Shown here one piece after another: positions 1 to 8,735 of a stretch of DNA of 36,960 bases; position 1 is the first letter of the stretch, and every line of letters starts with the position of its first letter. Origin of the DNA: an uncultured Spirochaetota bacterium (GTDB taxonomy: Bacteria; Spirochaetota; Spirochaetia; Treponematales; Rectinemataceae). Location of the stretch: assembly GCA_903821875.1 (NCBI GenBank), contig CAIJMU010000016.1:1-36960 (forward strand), written 5' to 3'. The position numbers and the translations under genes were made by a program. The notes under the pieces are model-generated. The model had not been told where the DNA came from. It worked only from the letters and a program-made list of their open reading frames with translations, and did not search any database.

Positions 1-1180
1 CGATGGTATAGCTCGCGGGATTGGAACCTGAGTTTGTGCCACTGTCAAGGTTGTAGGTGATGGCGTAGGAGATGCCGGTCCACTTGGAATATACAGTAAG
101 ACTTGCTCTGACCGTAGTGGTAGCCAGGAACTGGCTGCCGCCGCCATTGATTGCGGTGAACCATCCGCCAAAGCTGTAGCCAGTCTTGGCCGGGTCGCTC
201 GGCAGCGCGGAGACAGTCGTGGATGGACTAGTGACAGTTGAGCTTGCCGGGCTGGCCGCCGTCGTCGCCGACTGACTGTCGTAGGTCACCGTGTGGCTTA
301 TCGCGACCCACTTGGCGTAGAGCGTCGAAGCGGCTGTCACCTTGTCGGTCGCGAAGTCCCAGGAAGTGCTGCAGGCCGCTTCCTTATACCATCCACCAAA
401 GCTGTAGCCGGTCTGTGTTGACGGCGTCGGCGTGCTCACTAGTGCGCCAGAAGCGATGGCAGCCGATGCTACGGCGCTGCCTCCCTGGCAGTCGAAGGAG
501 ACGGTGTAGCTGGTCGTGGTGGTATCGCCACCGCCACCGTCACCGCCACCATCACCGTCAATGGCCGTCCACTTGGCGTAGACAGTAATATCCGCGCTGA
601 CTGTAGTAGTTGCCAAGAACTGGCTGCCGTCGCCGCTGGTCGCCGTAAACCATCCGCCAAAACTGTAGCCGGTCTTTGACGGGTCGCTCGGCAGGGTGGC
701 GACTGTCGTGGTCGGACCGGTCACGGTCGTGGTGGCAGGGCTGGCCGCCGATGTTGCCGACTGGCTGTCGTAGGCAACCGTGTGACTCTGGCCTTGTTTG
801 ATAATAAGTATGATGGTCTTTGTCGTGGAAGTTCCGTTGCTGGCGATCGTTGCGGTCAGGGTCACCTGAGTGTCTGCGGGTGGCTGAATCACGGTCACCT
901 TGCCGTTCGATGCGATTGAAAGCAACTCAGGGTGGTTGGAAATCCAGGTGATGACACTCCCTGATGCTCCTTTGATCGGGAGTGTGAAATCCTTCGTGGT
1001 AGTCTCGCTGGTGTCGGCAGCCGCGAATTCAAAGCTCGTAGCGGCAAGCTCGGTGCGATCACTCGAGACCAGGAGCATCGGCTGCGGCATGTAGGGCGAG
1101 CGGCAGGCAACCAGCAAGAGAAGGAAAAAGCTGGCCAGCGTCAGCTGCAGTACCGTTGTGGGTCGTGCGAGTGCATTCAT
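1..1180 (-). CDS. InlB B-repeat surface lipoprotein (3' end outside window)
   Basis: The reading frame is open from an ATG at 1180 to the left edge (about 393 codons seen, no stop). The start has a good ribosome site (AGGAG, then ACAAC, then ATG). Residues 1-26 form a lipoprotein signal with lipobox LLVAC, so Cys26 would be lipidated. Residues about 35-125 look like an atypical bacterial Ig-like domain (a 'TWISNHPELLSIASNGKV' type strand pattern). Three complete InlB B-type (Flg_new family) repeats and the start of a fourth follow, each with the GYSFGGW(F/Y) and YAKW signatures. A Gly/Asp-rich linker sits between repeats one and two. The role is probably a surface-exposed adhesin or scaffold. 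The gene lies 24 bp downstream of the barrel-like gene on the same strand, so the two are probably co-transcribed. Family assignment is firm; function is inference. Confidence 0.85.
   Translation of the reverse strand, partial: MNALARPTTVLQLTLASFFLLLLVACRSPYMPQPMLLVSSDRTELAATSFEFAAADTSETTTKDFTLPIKGASGSVITWISNHPELLSIASNGKVTVIQPPADTQVTLTATIASNGTSTTKTIILIIKQGQSHTVAYDSQSATSAASPATTTVTGPTTTVATLPSDPSKTGYSFGGWFTATSGDGSQFLATTTVSADITVYAKWTAIDGDGGGDGGGGDTTTTSYTVSFDCQGGSAVASAAIASGALVSTPTPSTQTGYSFGGWYKEAACSTSWDFATDKVTAASTLYAKWVAISHTVTYDSQSATTAASPASSTVTSPSTTVSALPSDPAKTGYSFGGWFTAINGGGSQFLATTTVRASLTVYSKWTGISYAITYNLDSGTNSGSNPASYTI
71..298 (-). repeat. Intragenic InlB-repeat copy A2
   Basis: This segment encodes the third InlB-type repeat, from SHTVTYDSQSAT to YSKWTGI. 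It closely matches the copy at 561-787 in both protein and DNA, while the repeat between them is divergent. The A-B-A order suggests duplication of a two-repeat unit. Confidence 0.7.
561..787 (-). repeat. Intragenic InlB-repeat copy A1
   Basis: This segment encodes the first InlB-type repeat, from SHTVAYDSQSAT to YAKWTAI. It is the partner of the 71-298 copy and shares the LPSDP(S/A)KTGYSFGGWFTA core. Confidence 0.7.
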
Positions 1181-1204
1181 GTTGTCTCCTATTCCCTGTT
1201 TCAG

Positions 1205-1822
1205 CTAGCGCGCCGGAACTGCGGACTTGTGAGGGTTGCTCTGGAACAGCAGGTAGCGGAGCCCGACCTCGACGTCGATGGTCCACATCGAGGTCCGGAA
1301 CCCATTGAGGATTCCTATTCCGTATGAAGGGGTAATGCCGGAATAGAATTCATAGCTGTCGAAGAAGACCTTTCGAGTTTCGACGACTGCCCGCATTCCC
1401 GCCGCAAAGGCCCTGTAGGGGCTTGCGCCGAAACTGCTGGTCCAGCCGAAGTACGCTCCGGGACCAAGGTGCCAGGAGAAGCCGGAATTGCCAAATGCGA
1501 ACTCGAGTGGAAGCCAGTCAACCGAGGAGACCACGTCGATGACCTGATCCCAATAGCCGATGTGGACCTTTACCGGGAACCGGTCAAGAAGGACTGTAAG
1601 GCCCGGCACCGCGCCTGGGCCATTGCTGCCAATGCCGGCGTTAAAATAGGGACCTATACCGAAGCGGGGGATGGCTTCCCCCCTGCCCTGCGCGGAGACA
1701 GCACCACATATGCCAGCTAGTACGAGGAAAAAGAGGAGACTCCGGGAATTTATCCGGACCCCCCTCATCCTTCCTTTGTCGCTCAGGTTATGCGCTATCC
1801 ACAGCAGTTTCTCTTGTCTCAT
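1205..1822 (-). CDS. Secreted, probable outer-membrane beta-barrel protein of unknown family
   Basis: I do not recognise the family. From the ATG at 1822 (AAGGAG, then CAACC, then ATG) the product is 205 residues. A second ATG at 1768 gives 187 residues and begins exactly at a classic signal peptide: basic MRGVRINSR, a hydrophobic LLFFLVLAGICGA core and a VSA cleavage site. The choice between the two is open: the ribosome site favours 1822, the signal peptide favours 1768. The mature part is rich in alternating aromatic and Gly residues (GIGPYFNAGIG, FSWHLGPGAYFGW, VGLRYLLF), as in small outer-membrane barrels. It precedes the InlB-repeat lipoprotein by 24 bp on the same strand, suggesting an envelope pair. 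No Cys lipobox is present. Confidence 0.7.
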   Translation of the reverse strand: MRQEKLLWIAHNLSDKGRMRGVRINSRSLLFFLVLAGICGAVSAQGRGEAIPRFGIGPYFNAGIGSNGPGAVPGLTVLLDRFPVKVHIGYWDQVIDVVSSVDWLPLEFAFGNSGFSWHLGPGAYFGWTSSFGASPYRAFAAGMRAVVETRKVFFDSYEFYSGITPSYGIGILNGFRTSMWTIDVEVGLRYLLFQSNPHKSAVPAR

Positions 1823-1848
1823 GGTTGCTCCTTGCAGGGCGGTTCGAT

Positions 1849-1877
1849 AAAATAAGCTTGAAATGCCGGGGTCGCAA
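1849..1877 (-). promoter_or_regulatory. Possible sigma-70-type promoter for the barrel/lipoprotein pair
   Basis: On the minus strand TTGCGA (1872-1877) is separated by 17 bp from TATTTT (1849-1854). Each matches four of six consensus bases. The start codon at 1822 lies 27 bp beyond. Weak, judged from sequence only. Confidence 0.3.
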
Positions 1878-2020
1878 CGCAGATACGTAAACCCGCACAT
1901 GAACTACCTGCCGGAGGTAATGAACGTCAGTGGAAAAGGTGGCTCAACGCCCTGCGCTTGCCCAAGTTAGCTGACTCTATCGATAGGCCGCTCTCGCCCG
2001 GATGCCTATTGACATTGCTC

Positions 2021-2051
2021 GAAGGCGAAAGCACCAGGCTGCTTCGCCTTC
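2021..2051. other. Inverted repeat upstream of the AAA-ATPase-like gene
   Basis: GAAGGCGAA (2021-2029) and TTCGCCTTC (2043-2051) are perfect 9-bp arms around a 13-bp spacer. There is no T-tract, so it is not a clear terminator. The rest of the 1823-2105 gap shows no gene. Confidence 0.35.
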
Positions 2052-2105
2052 CGCTCGGAACGCAGCTGCGTTGACGCCCCAGACCAAAAAACCTAAAATG
2101 CCCAG

Positions 2106-3725
2106 GTGAGCCCCCTGAAATTACCCATCGGCATCCAGAGCTTTGTGACCATGCGCAGCGAAGGCTACGTGTATATCGACAAGACGCCTTTCATTGCCCA
2201 GATGGCCAGCATGGGGAAGCCCTATTTCCTGTCCCGGCCCCGGCGCTTTGGAAAAAGCCTCCTCGTCGACACGATGGCGCAGGCTTTTTCCGGCAGGCGG
2301 GAGCTCTTCAGTGGCCTGTATCTGGACAGCCCTGAGTCTGGGTGGGACTGGTCGAAGACCCATCCGGTCATCAAGCTCAGCTTCGGTACGGGGAGCTATA
2401 AAAATGTGGACGAGTTGCGGCAGAGCCTTGCCTTTCAACTGGCCTCTAAAGCTAAAAAACTGGAGTTGCCGCCCCTTGAGGAGACCCTGCCGTCCTTGAC
2501 TCTCCGGGAATTGATAGAAGCTGCCTTCGAAAAGCACAAGGCTACTGTCGTGGTCCTGATCGACGAATACGACAAACCGATACTGGATGCCCTGCCTGAC
2601 ACCGAGCTTTCGACCCTCATGCGCACGGAGCTGCGGAGCTTCTACGGCATCCTCAAGGACGCCGATGAGTTCTTGCGCTTTGTTTTCCTCACCGGAGTCA
2701 GCAAGTTCAGCAAGGCCGGCGTCTTCAGCGGTCTGAACCAGCTCAACGACCTGACCCTCAACGATTACTTTGGCCCGATTTGCGGCTACACCCAGACTGA
2801 TGTGGACTCCATCTTCGCACCAATGCTAACCAAATTCAGCCCTGAAACCGTGCGCAGTTGGTACAATGGTTACAACTGGGGTGCCGAGGGCGTCTACAAT
2901 CCCTTTGACATACTTCAGCTGTGCTACCATCAACGACTTCACCCCTGGTGGTTCGAGACAGGCACGCCGAGCTTCCTGATCAAGATGATGAAGGAGCAGC
3001 CCCGGAGCCTGCCGGAACTGGACACATTGCAGATCGGTGCGGAGCTTTCCGACAGCTTCGAGCCCGAGACCATGAGCCTGCCGGTCATGCTGTTCCAGAC
3101 CGGCTATCTGACCATCAAAGAAGTCATCGACGATCCGGTGGAAGGCACCCGGTACCGCCTGGGCTTTCCAAATCTCGAAGTCCGCTCGGCCTTTTCCAGG
3201 CTCAGCCTGGATACATCCACCGGTGACAACAGCAATCCCACCACCAACCGCAACCGCTTGCGGGACATACTCGATGCAGGAGACAGCGAAGGCCTTCGCG
3301 AGCTTTTTACCGCCTTTTTCGCCTCCATTCCCCTGGATAATTACCGCAAGAACACTATTTCCAGTTATGAAGGCTTTTACGCCAGCGTGGTCTACGCCTA
3401 TTTTGCCAGCCTGGGACTGACGGTGATCCCCGAGGATGTGATGAACCGGGGGCGCATCGACCTCTCGGTGATCGGTCCCAAGGGCATCTGGATCTTCGAG
3501 TTCAAGGTGAAGGGGCTGGACAAGAGTGGCAACGAGGCTCCTCTTGCCCAGATTTTGCGGAAGAACTACGCCGCAAAATACCGCGGGCGGAAAGATGCCA
3601 CCGGTACGGTGCTGCCCCTGTACCAGATCGGGATCATCTTTGATGAAGTCGAACGCAACGTGGTGGGCTGGGATGTGGCAGATGCATCAGGCCGGATGCT
3701 GCCGCTTGCCTCCTCCACGACTTGA
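2106..3725 (+). CDS. AAA-ATPase-like protein with C-terminal PD-(D/E)XK nuclease domain
   Basis: This 539-residue protein matches the AAA-ATPase_like/DUF1703 architecture, a family very common in treponemes and Bacteroidetes. The N-terminus carries LPIGIQSF and a Walker A variant SRPRRFGKS with Lys50. Walker B is VVVLIDEYDKP with Asp153-Glu154. The C-terminus has a PD-(D/E)XK-like core: Asp452 in GRIDLSV and Glu465-x-Lys467 in IFEFKV, followed by a conserved QI-x3-YA-x2-Y helix. The start is GTG with no good ribosome site; Met16 is an alternative. Members are suspected to be mobile or defence-linked nucleases, but their substrate is not established. It sits just upstream of a toxin-antitoxin pair, which fits an accessory island. 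Confidence 0.88.
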   Translation: MSPLKLPIGIQSFVTMRSEGYVYIDKTPFIAQMASMGKPYFLSRPRRFGKSLLVDTMAQAFSGRRELFSGLYLDSPESGWDWSKTHPVIKLSFGTGSYKNVDELRQSLAFQLASKAKKLELPPLEETLPSLTLRELIEAAFEKHKATVVVLIDEYDKPILDALPDTELSTLMRTELRSFYGILKDADEFLRFVFLTGVSKFSKAGVFSGLNQLNDLTLNDYFGPICGYTQTDVDSIFAPMLTKFSPETVRSWYNGYNWGAEGVYNPFDILQLCYHQRLHPWWFETGTPSFLIKMMKEQPRSLPELDTLQIGAELSDSFEPETMSLPVMLFQTGYLTIKEVIDDPVEGTRYRLGFPNLEVRSAFSRLSLDTSTGDNSNPTTNRNRLRDILDAGDSEGLRELFTAFFASIPLDNYRKNTISSYEGFYASVVYAYFASLGLTVIPEDVMNRGRIDLSVIGPKGIWIFEFKVKGLDKSGNEAPLAQILRKNYAAKYRGRKDATGTVLPLYQIGIIFDEVERNVVGWDVADASGRMLPLASSTT

Positions 3726-3750
3726 CTATCCTTGTTGGTCACATTTAGAT
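3722..3750 (+). promoter_or_regulatory. Possible promoter for the Phd/VapC-type pair
   Basis: TTGACT (3722-3727) overlaps the stop codon region of the upstream gene. It is followed after 17 bp by TTAGAT (3745-3750), or after 18 bp by TAGATT. The ATG at 3758 lies about where transcription would begin, so the transcript might be leaderless. Not certain. Confidence 0.35.
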
Positions 3751-3757
3751 TGGAGAC

Positions 3758-3982
3758 ATGAGCACCGTCACAATCCACGAGGCGAAGGCTACCCTCTCAA
3801 AGCTGATCGAGAATGCCCTATCCGGTGAGGAGGTCATCATCGCCCGCCGCAACAAGGCCTTGGTGAGGCTTGTCGCCCTCGAACAGCCTGCTTCCCGGCG
3901 TACGATAGGTGCGGCGAAGGGGAAGATCAGGATGGGCCAAGATTTCGATGAGCTTCCCCCTGGATTCGAGGACTATGTCTGA
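3758..3982 (+). CDS. Phd/YefM-type antitoxin
   Basis: This 74-residue protein has the Phd/YefM N-terminal DNA-binding pattern: TIHEAKATLSKLIENALSGE, then EEVIIARRNKALVRLVAL. The C-terminal tail (GQDFDELPPGFEDY) is the usual toxin-wrapping segment. The stop codon overlaps the start of the next gene (TGATG), so translation is coupled. GGAG lies a few bases before the ATG. In this family the antitoxin blocks the PIN ribonuclease and represses its own promoter. Family call is firm; the specific partner is inferred from position. Confidence 0.9.
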   Translation: MSTVTIHEAKATLSKLIENALSGEEVIIARRNKALVRLVALEQPASRRTIGAAKGKIRMGQDFDELPPGFEDYV

Positions 3983-4371
3983 TGCGGATCCTGCTCGACA
4001 CGAAGGTCTTTCTCTGGATACTCACCGATGATGTTCGCCTCAGCGCTTCTGCCCGTCGATTGTATCTCGACGACTCGAACCAGCTCTTTCTGAGCATGGC
4101 CAGCCTCTGGGAAATGTTCATTAAAATTGGTACGGGAAAGCTCGAGATATCCGACCGAGACCCGGTCGGATATCTCCGGGCGCAGCTTGTTGAAAACGCA
4201 ATAGCGTTCTTGCCGATAACCTATGAGCAAGTCTCGGGATTGCCTGGACTACCGAAGCTCCATACGGATCCCTTCGATCGCCTCATCATCGCGCAGGCGC
4301 TTCATGAAGGACTGCCGATGCTTTCTTCGGATGCTATTTTTGCCGATTACGGTGTCCGTAACCTATTCTGA
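3982..4371 (+). CDS. VapC-type PIN-domain ribonuclease toxin
   Basis: This 129-residue protein follows the PIN toxin plan: Asp6 in LLDTKVFLW, Glu44 in SLWEM, Asp99 in DPFDRLIIAQA and Asp117 in SSDAIFADYG. All four metal-binding acidic residues expected for Mg-dependent RNA cleavage are present. Most relatives have LLDTHVFLW; here the His is Lys8, a small deviation outside the acidic quartet. It overlaps its antitoxin by one base. Residues 55-65 (EISDRDPVGYL) are encoded by a perfect inverted repeat (listed separately), unusual within a coding region. Likely intact. Confidence 0.9.
   Translation: MRILLDTKVFLWILTDDVRLSASARRLYLDDSNQLFLSMASLWEMFIKIGTGKLEISDRDPVGYLRAQLVENAIAFLPITYEQVSGLPGLPKLHTDPFDRLIIAQALHEGLPMLSSDAIFADYGVRNLF
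4144..4176. repeat. Perfect 13-bp inverted repeat inside the toxin gene
   Basis: GAGATATCCGACC (4144-4156) and its exact reverse complement GGTCGGATATCTC (4164-4176) flank a 7-bp spacer. The mRNA would form a strong hairpin in mid-gene. No T-tract follows. Confidence 0.85.
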
Positions 4372-4380
4372 GCTAGCCCC

Positions 4381-4419
4381 GGAATCCTGTGGATTCCTCG
4401 AAATGGCGTCACCGTGACG
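4381..4419. promoter_or_regulatory. Two small inverted repeats upstream of araBA
   Basis: GGAATCC-tgt-GGATTCC (4381-4397) and CGTCAC-c-GTGACG (4407-4419) lie between the toxin stop and araB. The second could be an operator half-site pair and the first an end-of-gene hairpin. No T-tract or clear promoter is visible, so this is speculative. Confidence 0.3.
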
Positions 4420-4477
4420 AGCGCCCAAAACGACAAGGAAACCTGCCACCGGGAACGGTCGAGCGGGGGGAGGTACT

Positions 4478-6181
4478 ATGAAAGCTAAAGGAAGGGATTT
4501 TGTGCTCGGCGTGGACTATGGGACCGATTCGGCCCGTGCTGTCATCGTCGATGCCGCTGATGGAAGCTTCGTGGGAAGCGGGGTGAGCGCCTATCGCCGC
4601 TGGGCGGAGGGCACATACTGTGATCCTTCCACCAACAGGTTTCGCCAGCACCCCCTCGACTATATCGAAAGCCTCGAAGCCTCGGTCAGGGCGGCCCTTG
4701 TCGAGGCGGGATCTGAAATAGCAAGCCGGATCCGGGGGCTTTCCATCGACACGACAGGCTCGACGCCCTGCTTTGCTGACGCTTCGGGGAAGCCCCTCTC
4801 CCTGACAGCGGCCTTTGCCGAGGAACCGGACGCGATGTTCATCCTCTGGAAGGACCATACGGGACTTGATGAGGCGGCGCGGATCAACACCCTGGCCCGC
4901 TCCTGGGGTGGGGTGGATTTCACGCGTTATGAGGGGGGCATCTATTCCTCCGAGTGGTTCTGGGCCAAGGCCCTCCACGTGGTGTCGACCAACGCGTCAG
5001 TCGCCTCCACGGCTCGGACCATCGTCGAGCACTGTGACTGGATGCCCGCCCTCCTGACAGGATCGACCGATCCCGCCGCGTGGAAACGCAGCCGTTGCGC
5101 AGCAGGCCACAAGGCCCTCTGGCACGAATCCTGGGGCGGCTATCCTGACAAGGCCTTTATCGCCCTCCTCCATCCCCGACTCGCCGAACTCCTTCCCTCC
5201 CTCGGCACTGAAACCTGGACAGCTGAAACCGGGTTCGGAAAGCTTTGCTCCGAATGGGCTGGGCGACTCGGCCTGCCTGCCGGAATATCAGTAGGAGTTG
5301 GTTCCTTCGACGCCCACGTCGGTGCCATCGGTGGCGGGGTTGCGCCTGGAACCCTCCTCAAGATCATGGGTACTAGTACCTGCGACATCATGCTCGGTCC
5401 CCTCCCAGCCTCTCCTGGAGCGGAAAAAACAGTGCGAGGTATCTGTGGCCAGGTGGATGGCTCGGTGATGTCGGGGATGATCGGCTACGAGGCCGGCCAG
5501 TCCGCCTTCGGAGATGTCTTTGCCTGGTTCCGCGACCTCCTGTCCTGGCCGCTCAGGGCCATACCGAGCATCGTCCCCAAGGGGAACGCTCGTGGCTCCC
5601 TGGACATCTCGCGGCGCGCCCTCGAGGATGTCATCCTCCCGGCCCTCGAGGCGGCTGCCCTCGGGATCGACCCCGCGAAATCGGGCATAATTGCTCTTGA
5701 TTGGCTCAATGGCCGGAGGACTCCCGACGCTGACCAGGGGCTCAAGGGGGCACTGACCGGTCTCACCCTCGGAACCGACGCGCCTGCGATCTACCGCGCC
5801 TTGGTTGAGGCTGCCGCCTTCGGTTCCCGAGCCATTGTCGAGCGGATGCGTGAGGAGGGGCTGGTCATCGAGCGCGTTGCGGCCGTCGGGGGGGTCGCAA
5901 AAAAGAGCCCTCTCGTGATGCAGATCAGCGCAGACGTCCTCGGCCTCGAGATCTCCGTACAGGAGGGTGACCAGTCGGTTGCCCTCGGTGCGGCCATGCT
6001 TGCCTCGGTGGTCGCCGGCCTCTACGACAGGCTTCCTGCTGCCCAGGCGGCCATGGGTGCGCGCGTGGAGAAGGTATGGAAACCAGACCCAATTAAACAC
6101 GCTGTCTATGACCGGCTCTATGCCGAATACAGGGCCCTCGGCGCCTTTGTCGAGACTGCCACGAAAGGTGCGAAATCATGA
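4478..6181 (+). CDS. araB: Ribulokinase
   Basis: This 567-residue FGGY-family kinase should phosphorylate L-ribulose to L-ribulose 5-phosphate in the cytoplasm. The N-terminal phosphate-binding segment is [18 protein letters not shown], and [11 protein letters not shown] follows near residue 90. The C-terminal half has the ribulokinase-typical [13 protein letters not shown] and [13 protein letters not shown] segments plus the [10 protein letters not shown] ATPase-fold strand. Length matches the usual 550-570. A strong GGGGAGG precedes the ATG. The stop overlaps the araA start (ATGATG), so the two are coupled. No araD, for the next step, is in view; it must be elsewhere if the pathway is complete. 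Confidence 0.96.
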   Translation: MKAKGRDFVLGVDYGTDSARAVIVDAADGSFVGSGVSAYRRWAEGTYCDPSTNRFRQHPLDYIESLEASVRAALVEAGSEIASRIRGLSIDTTGSTPCFADASGKPLSLTAAFAEEPDAMFILWKDHTGLDEAARINTLARSWGGVDFTRYEGGIYSSEWFWAKALHVVSTNASVASTARTIVEHCDWMPALLTGSTDPAAWKRSRCAAGHKALWHESWGGYPDKAFIALLHPRLAELLPSLGTETWTAETGFGKLCSEWAGRLGLPAGISVGVGSFDAHVGAIGGGVAPGTLLKIMGTSTCDIMLGPLPASPGAEKTVRGICGQVDGSVMSGMIGYEAGQSAFGDVFAWFRDLLSWPLRAIPSIVPKGNARGSLDISRRALEDVILPALEAAALGIDPAKSGIIALDWLNGRRTPDADQGLKGALTGLTLGTDAPAIYRALVEAAAFGSRAIVERMREEGLVIERVAAVGGVAKKSPLVMQISADVLGLEISVQEGDQSVALGAAMLASVVAGLYDRLPAAQAAMGARVEKVWKPDPIKHAVYDRLYAEYRALGAFVETATKGAKS

Positions 6182-7692
6182 TGGATCTTAAGCAGTATGA
6201 CATCTGGTTTGTCACGGGGAGCCAGGATCTTTATGGCCCCGAAACCTTAGCAAAGGTAGCCGAGCATTCCCAGGCGATGGCGGCGGGACTGGGTGTGGCC
6301 CTCCCCTGCAATCTCGTCTGGAAGCCGGTGATGAAGGGAAGCGATGCGATTCTTGCCTTGGCCCGCGAGGCTAACGCCGACCCGCGCTGCGCCGGAATCG
6401 TGACCTGGATGCATACCTTCAGCCCATCCAAGATGTGGATCGCCGGGCTCCTTGAACTCAGGCGGCCCCTCTGCCATCTTCATACCCAGTACAATCGTGA
6501 CATTCCCTGGGCCTCGATCGACATGGACTTCATGAACCTGAACCAGTCGGCCCATGGTGACCGTGAGCACGGCTTTATCGGAGCACGCCTTCGCCTGCCC
6601 CGAAAGGTCATTGTCGGGCATTGGCAGGATCCGGCCCTCGTCGAAAGGCTCGGTGGCTGGATGCGTTCGGCGGCAGCTGTCGCCGACGGGAAAAAGCTCC
6701 GCGTTGCGCGCTTTGGCGACAATATGCGCGAGGTGGCTGTCACCGAGGGCGACAAGGTCGAGGCGCAGCTGCGCTTTGGCTGGTCGGTCAATGGCTGGGG
6801 TATAGGGGAGCTCGCCCGCGCGGTTTCGGAGGTCTCCGAGGCGGAAGTAGATCGGCTAACGCGGGTCTACGCGGATGAGTACGAGATTGCGGCTGCGGCA
6901 GGCGGGGGCGAGGGCGCACAACGGGTGCGCGAACAGGCACGCATCGAGCTCGGCCTCCGCTCCTTCCTTTCTGGCGCAGGGGGCTCGCCCTTCGGTGCAT
7001 TTACCACGACCTTCGAGGATCTCCACGGCCTGGCCCAGTTACCGGGCCTCGCAGTCCAGCGGCTCATGGCCGATGGCTACGGCTTCGGCGCCGAGGGCGA
7101 CTGGAAGACTGCAGCCCTCGTTCGCGCGATGAAGGTGATGGCCGCGGGCTTACCCGGTGGTACGAGCTTCATGGAAGACTACACCTACCACTTCGGGCCA
7201 GCGGGAGAGAGCGGAGCCTCGATCGTCCTGGGCGCGCACATGCTCGAGGTCTGTCCGAGCGTTGCTGCAGGCAAGCCCCGTCTCGAAGTGCATCCCCTGG
7301 GCATCGGAGGCAAGGCCGATCCTGCCCGCCTCGTCTTCGAGGGTGACTCGGGTCCCGCCCTCAACGCGACCCTGATCGACCTCGGCGATCGCTTCCGCAT
7401 GATCGCCAACGAGGTGGACGCTGTAGCCGCTCCCGCCCCCATGCCCCGCCTCCCCGTGGCGCGTGTCCTGTGGAAGCCGCGCCCGGACCTCGAGCGCGCA
7501 GCCGAAGCCTGGATCATCGCCGGCGGTGCCCATCACACGGGCTATTCCCGCGTAGTCAAGACCGAGTGGCTCCGCGACTGGGCCGAGATGGCTGGAATCG
7601 AGTTCCTCTTGATCGATGCCAAGACTGACCCGACCGAGCTACGGAAGGAAATCCGCTGGAACGAGGCAGCCTGGCGCCTCGAGAGGCGCTAG
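6178..7692 (+). CDS. araA: L-arabinose isomerase
   Basis: This 504-residue protein should interconvert L-arabinose and L-ribulose. It carries the family's long conserved block [22 protein letters not shown] and [15 protein letters not shown]. The catalytic residues align with the E. coli enzyme: Glu306, Glu333 ([10 protein letters not shown]) and His354 ([11 protein letters not shown], displaced four residues by a short GESGAS insertion). A C-terminal AHHTGYS motif supplies the last metal ligand. Translation starts in the ATGATG overlap with araB. It converges with the URO-D-like gene 14 bp downstream; a small GC hairpin at its end has no clear T-tract. Confidence 0.97.
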   Translation: MMDLKQYDIWFVTGSQDLYGPETLAKVAEHSQAMAAGLGVALPCNLVWKPVMKGSDAILALAREANADPRCAGIVTWMHTFSPSKMWIAGLLELRRPLCHLHTQYNRDIPWASIDMDFMNLNQSAHGDREHGFIGARLRLPRKVIVGHWQDPALVERLGGWMRSAAAVADGKKLRVARFGDNMREVAVTEGDKVEAQLRFGWSVNGWGIGELARAVSEVSEAEVDRLTRVYADEYEIAAAAGGGEGAQRVREQARIELGLRSFLSGAGGSPFGAFTTTFEDLHGLAQLPGLAVQRLMADGYGFGAEGDWKTAALVRAMKVMAAGLPGGTSFMEDYTYHFGPAGESGASIVLGAHMLEVCPSVAAGKPRLEVHPLGIGGKADPARLVFEGDSGPALNATLIDLGDRFRMIANEVDAVAAPAPMPRLPVARVLWKPRPDLERAAEAWIIAGGAHHTGYSRVVKTEWLRDWAEMAGIEFLLIDAKTDPTELRKEIRWNEAAWRLERR

Positions 7693-7706
7693 GCCGCGCG
7701 CCCTAT

Positions 7707-8735
7707 CTAGGCGTTGGTATGCTCGCGGGCGTAGGCAATCATGGCCCGAAGGTTTTCCGGTGGCGTGAGGGGGGAGACTTCGCAGCCGGCTCCGACGATA
7801 TAGTTGGCGCCGGCTGCTTCGTGGCAGCTCCTGCAGGCCTCGTAGACCGTGTCGGGAGAGCCCTCGAGCAAATCAGTTATAGTCGAGACATTCCCGCAGA
7901 GGGTCCTTCCCTCTCCGATGCCGCCGCGCGCCTCGGAGAATTTAGCTGCGAAGTCGATCTCGTAGATATCCACGGGAAGCGTCTTCATCTGGTCGAAGAG
8001 GGAGGTCGTGTTGCCGCACATGTGGAGGCGGGTGAGGATCTCGGGATGCTTGGCCTTGATGGCCGACAGGACGCGCTCCTGTCGCTTTACTAGGAATTCC
8101 CGGTAGAGAGGCGGGCCGATGAGGCTGGCTGCAGCGTCGCTCATGCCGATGGTGTCCACGCCTGCGGCAATCTGTGCGAAGGCGTACTGGATGGCCGTTT
8201 CGGCGGTGAAGTCCAGGAGGTCGCGAACGAAGGCCGGGTCGTCGATGAAGTCCACCATGACATTGTTGAGGCCGCGCAGTTCGGCACCGAGGGCCAGGGG
8301 GCCCTCCACCCAGCCGACGATGGACATGCCCTTGCCGGCCTTTTCCCTCATGATTGTGATGGCATTGATCCGGTCGAACATGCGCCCGGGTTTCCAGGGA
8401 TCGGGAACCTTCCAGCCCTTGAGCTTGAGCTTGTCGGTGAGGGCCGCCCGTGACTCGTTGATCGCCGGCCCCTGATCGGAAAACCAGTCGACGCTGCCCT
8501 CGCCATCGATGTCGATGACCTCGCGGGCGGGGTCCGAGCAGGTAAGGAGGCAGTCGAGGCCAAAGTCCTCCGCCACGCGGAGCTGGGCCTCGGCCATCTT
8601 CCTTCCGTCCTTGGTGTAGTCGATGAACTCCATGCCCGCGTGCTTGGCCGCAAACATCATCACCATGGGCTGGGCGGGCAGCCTGTCGACGGGCCTGCCC
8701 TCCAGGGCGGCGTGGATTCGTTCTATTGAGGTCAT
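7707..8735 (-). CDS. URO-D superfamily protein, MtaA/MtbA-like
   Basis: This 342-residue protein has the URO-D superfamily fold signature (N-terminal TSIERIHAALEGRPVDRLP) rather than haem-pathway specificity. Metal ligands of the methylcobamide:CoM methyltransferase type are visible: His238-x-Cys240 (LHMCGN) and Cys318 (GAGCEV), giving the H-x-C-xn-C pattern of MtbA-like enzymes. Cys280 (TLCGN) is extra. The start overlaps the stop of the upstream URO-D-like gene (ATGA). It is the last gene of a sugar ABC importer operon. No corrinoid protein or CoM pathway gene lies nearby, so methyl transfer is an inference. True uroporphyrinogen decarboxylase is unlikely. Confidence 0.85.
   Translation of the reverse strand: MTSIERIHAALEGRPVDRLPAQPMVMMFAAKHAGMEFIDYTKDGRKMAEAQLRVAEDFGLDCLLTCSDPAREVIDIDGEGSVDWFSDQGPAINESRAALTDKLKLKGWKVPDPWKPGRMFDRINAITIMREKAGKGMSIVGWVEGPLALGAELRGLNNVMVDFIDDPAFVRDLLDFTAETAIQYAFAQIAAGVDTIGMSDAAASLIGPPLYREFLVKRQERVLSAIKAKHPEILTRLHMCGNTTSLFDQMKTLPVDIYEIDFAAKFSEARGGIGEGRTLCGNVSTITDLLEGSPDTVYEACRSCHEAAGANYIVGAGCEVSPLTPPENLRAMIAYAREHTNA

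Noticed and set aside
71-787. Repeats near the left end as a CRISPR or tandem-repeat array
   Set aside because: Units are in-frame InlB protein repeats of ~75 codons, not short direct repeats with unique spacers.
7676-7710. GC hairpin between araA and the URO-D-like gene as a bidirectional terminator
   Set aside because: Only a 6-bp stem (GCGCCT/AGGCGC) inside the last araA codons, and no T-tract on either strand.
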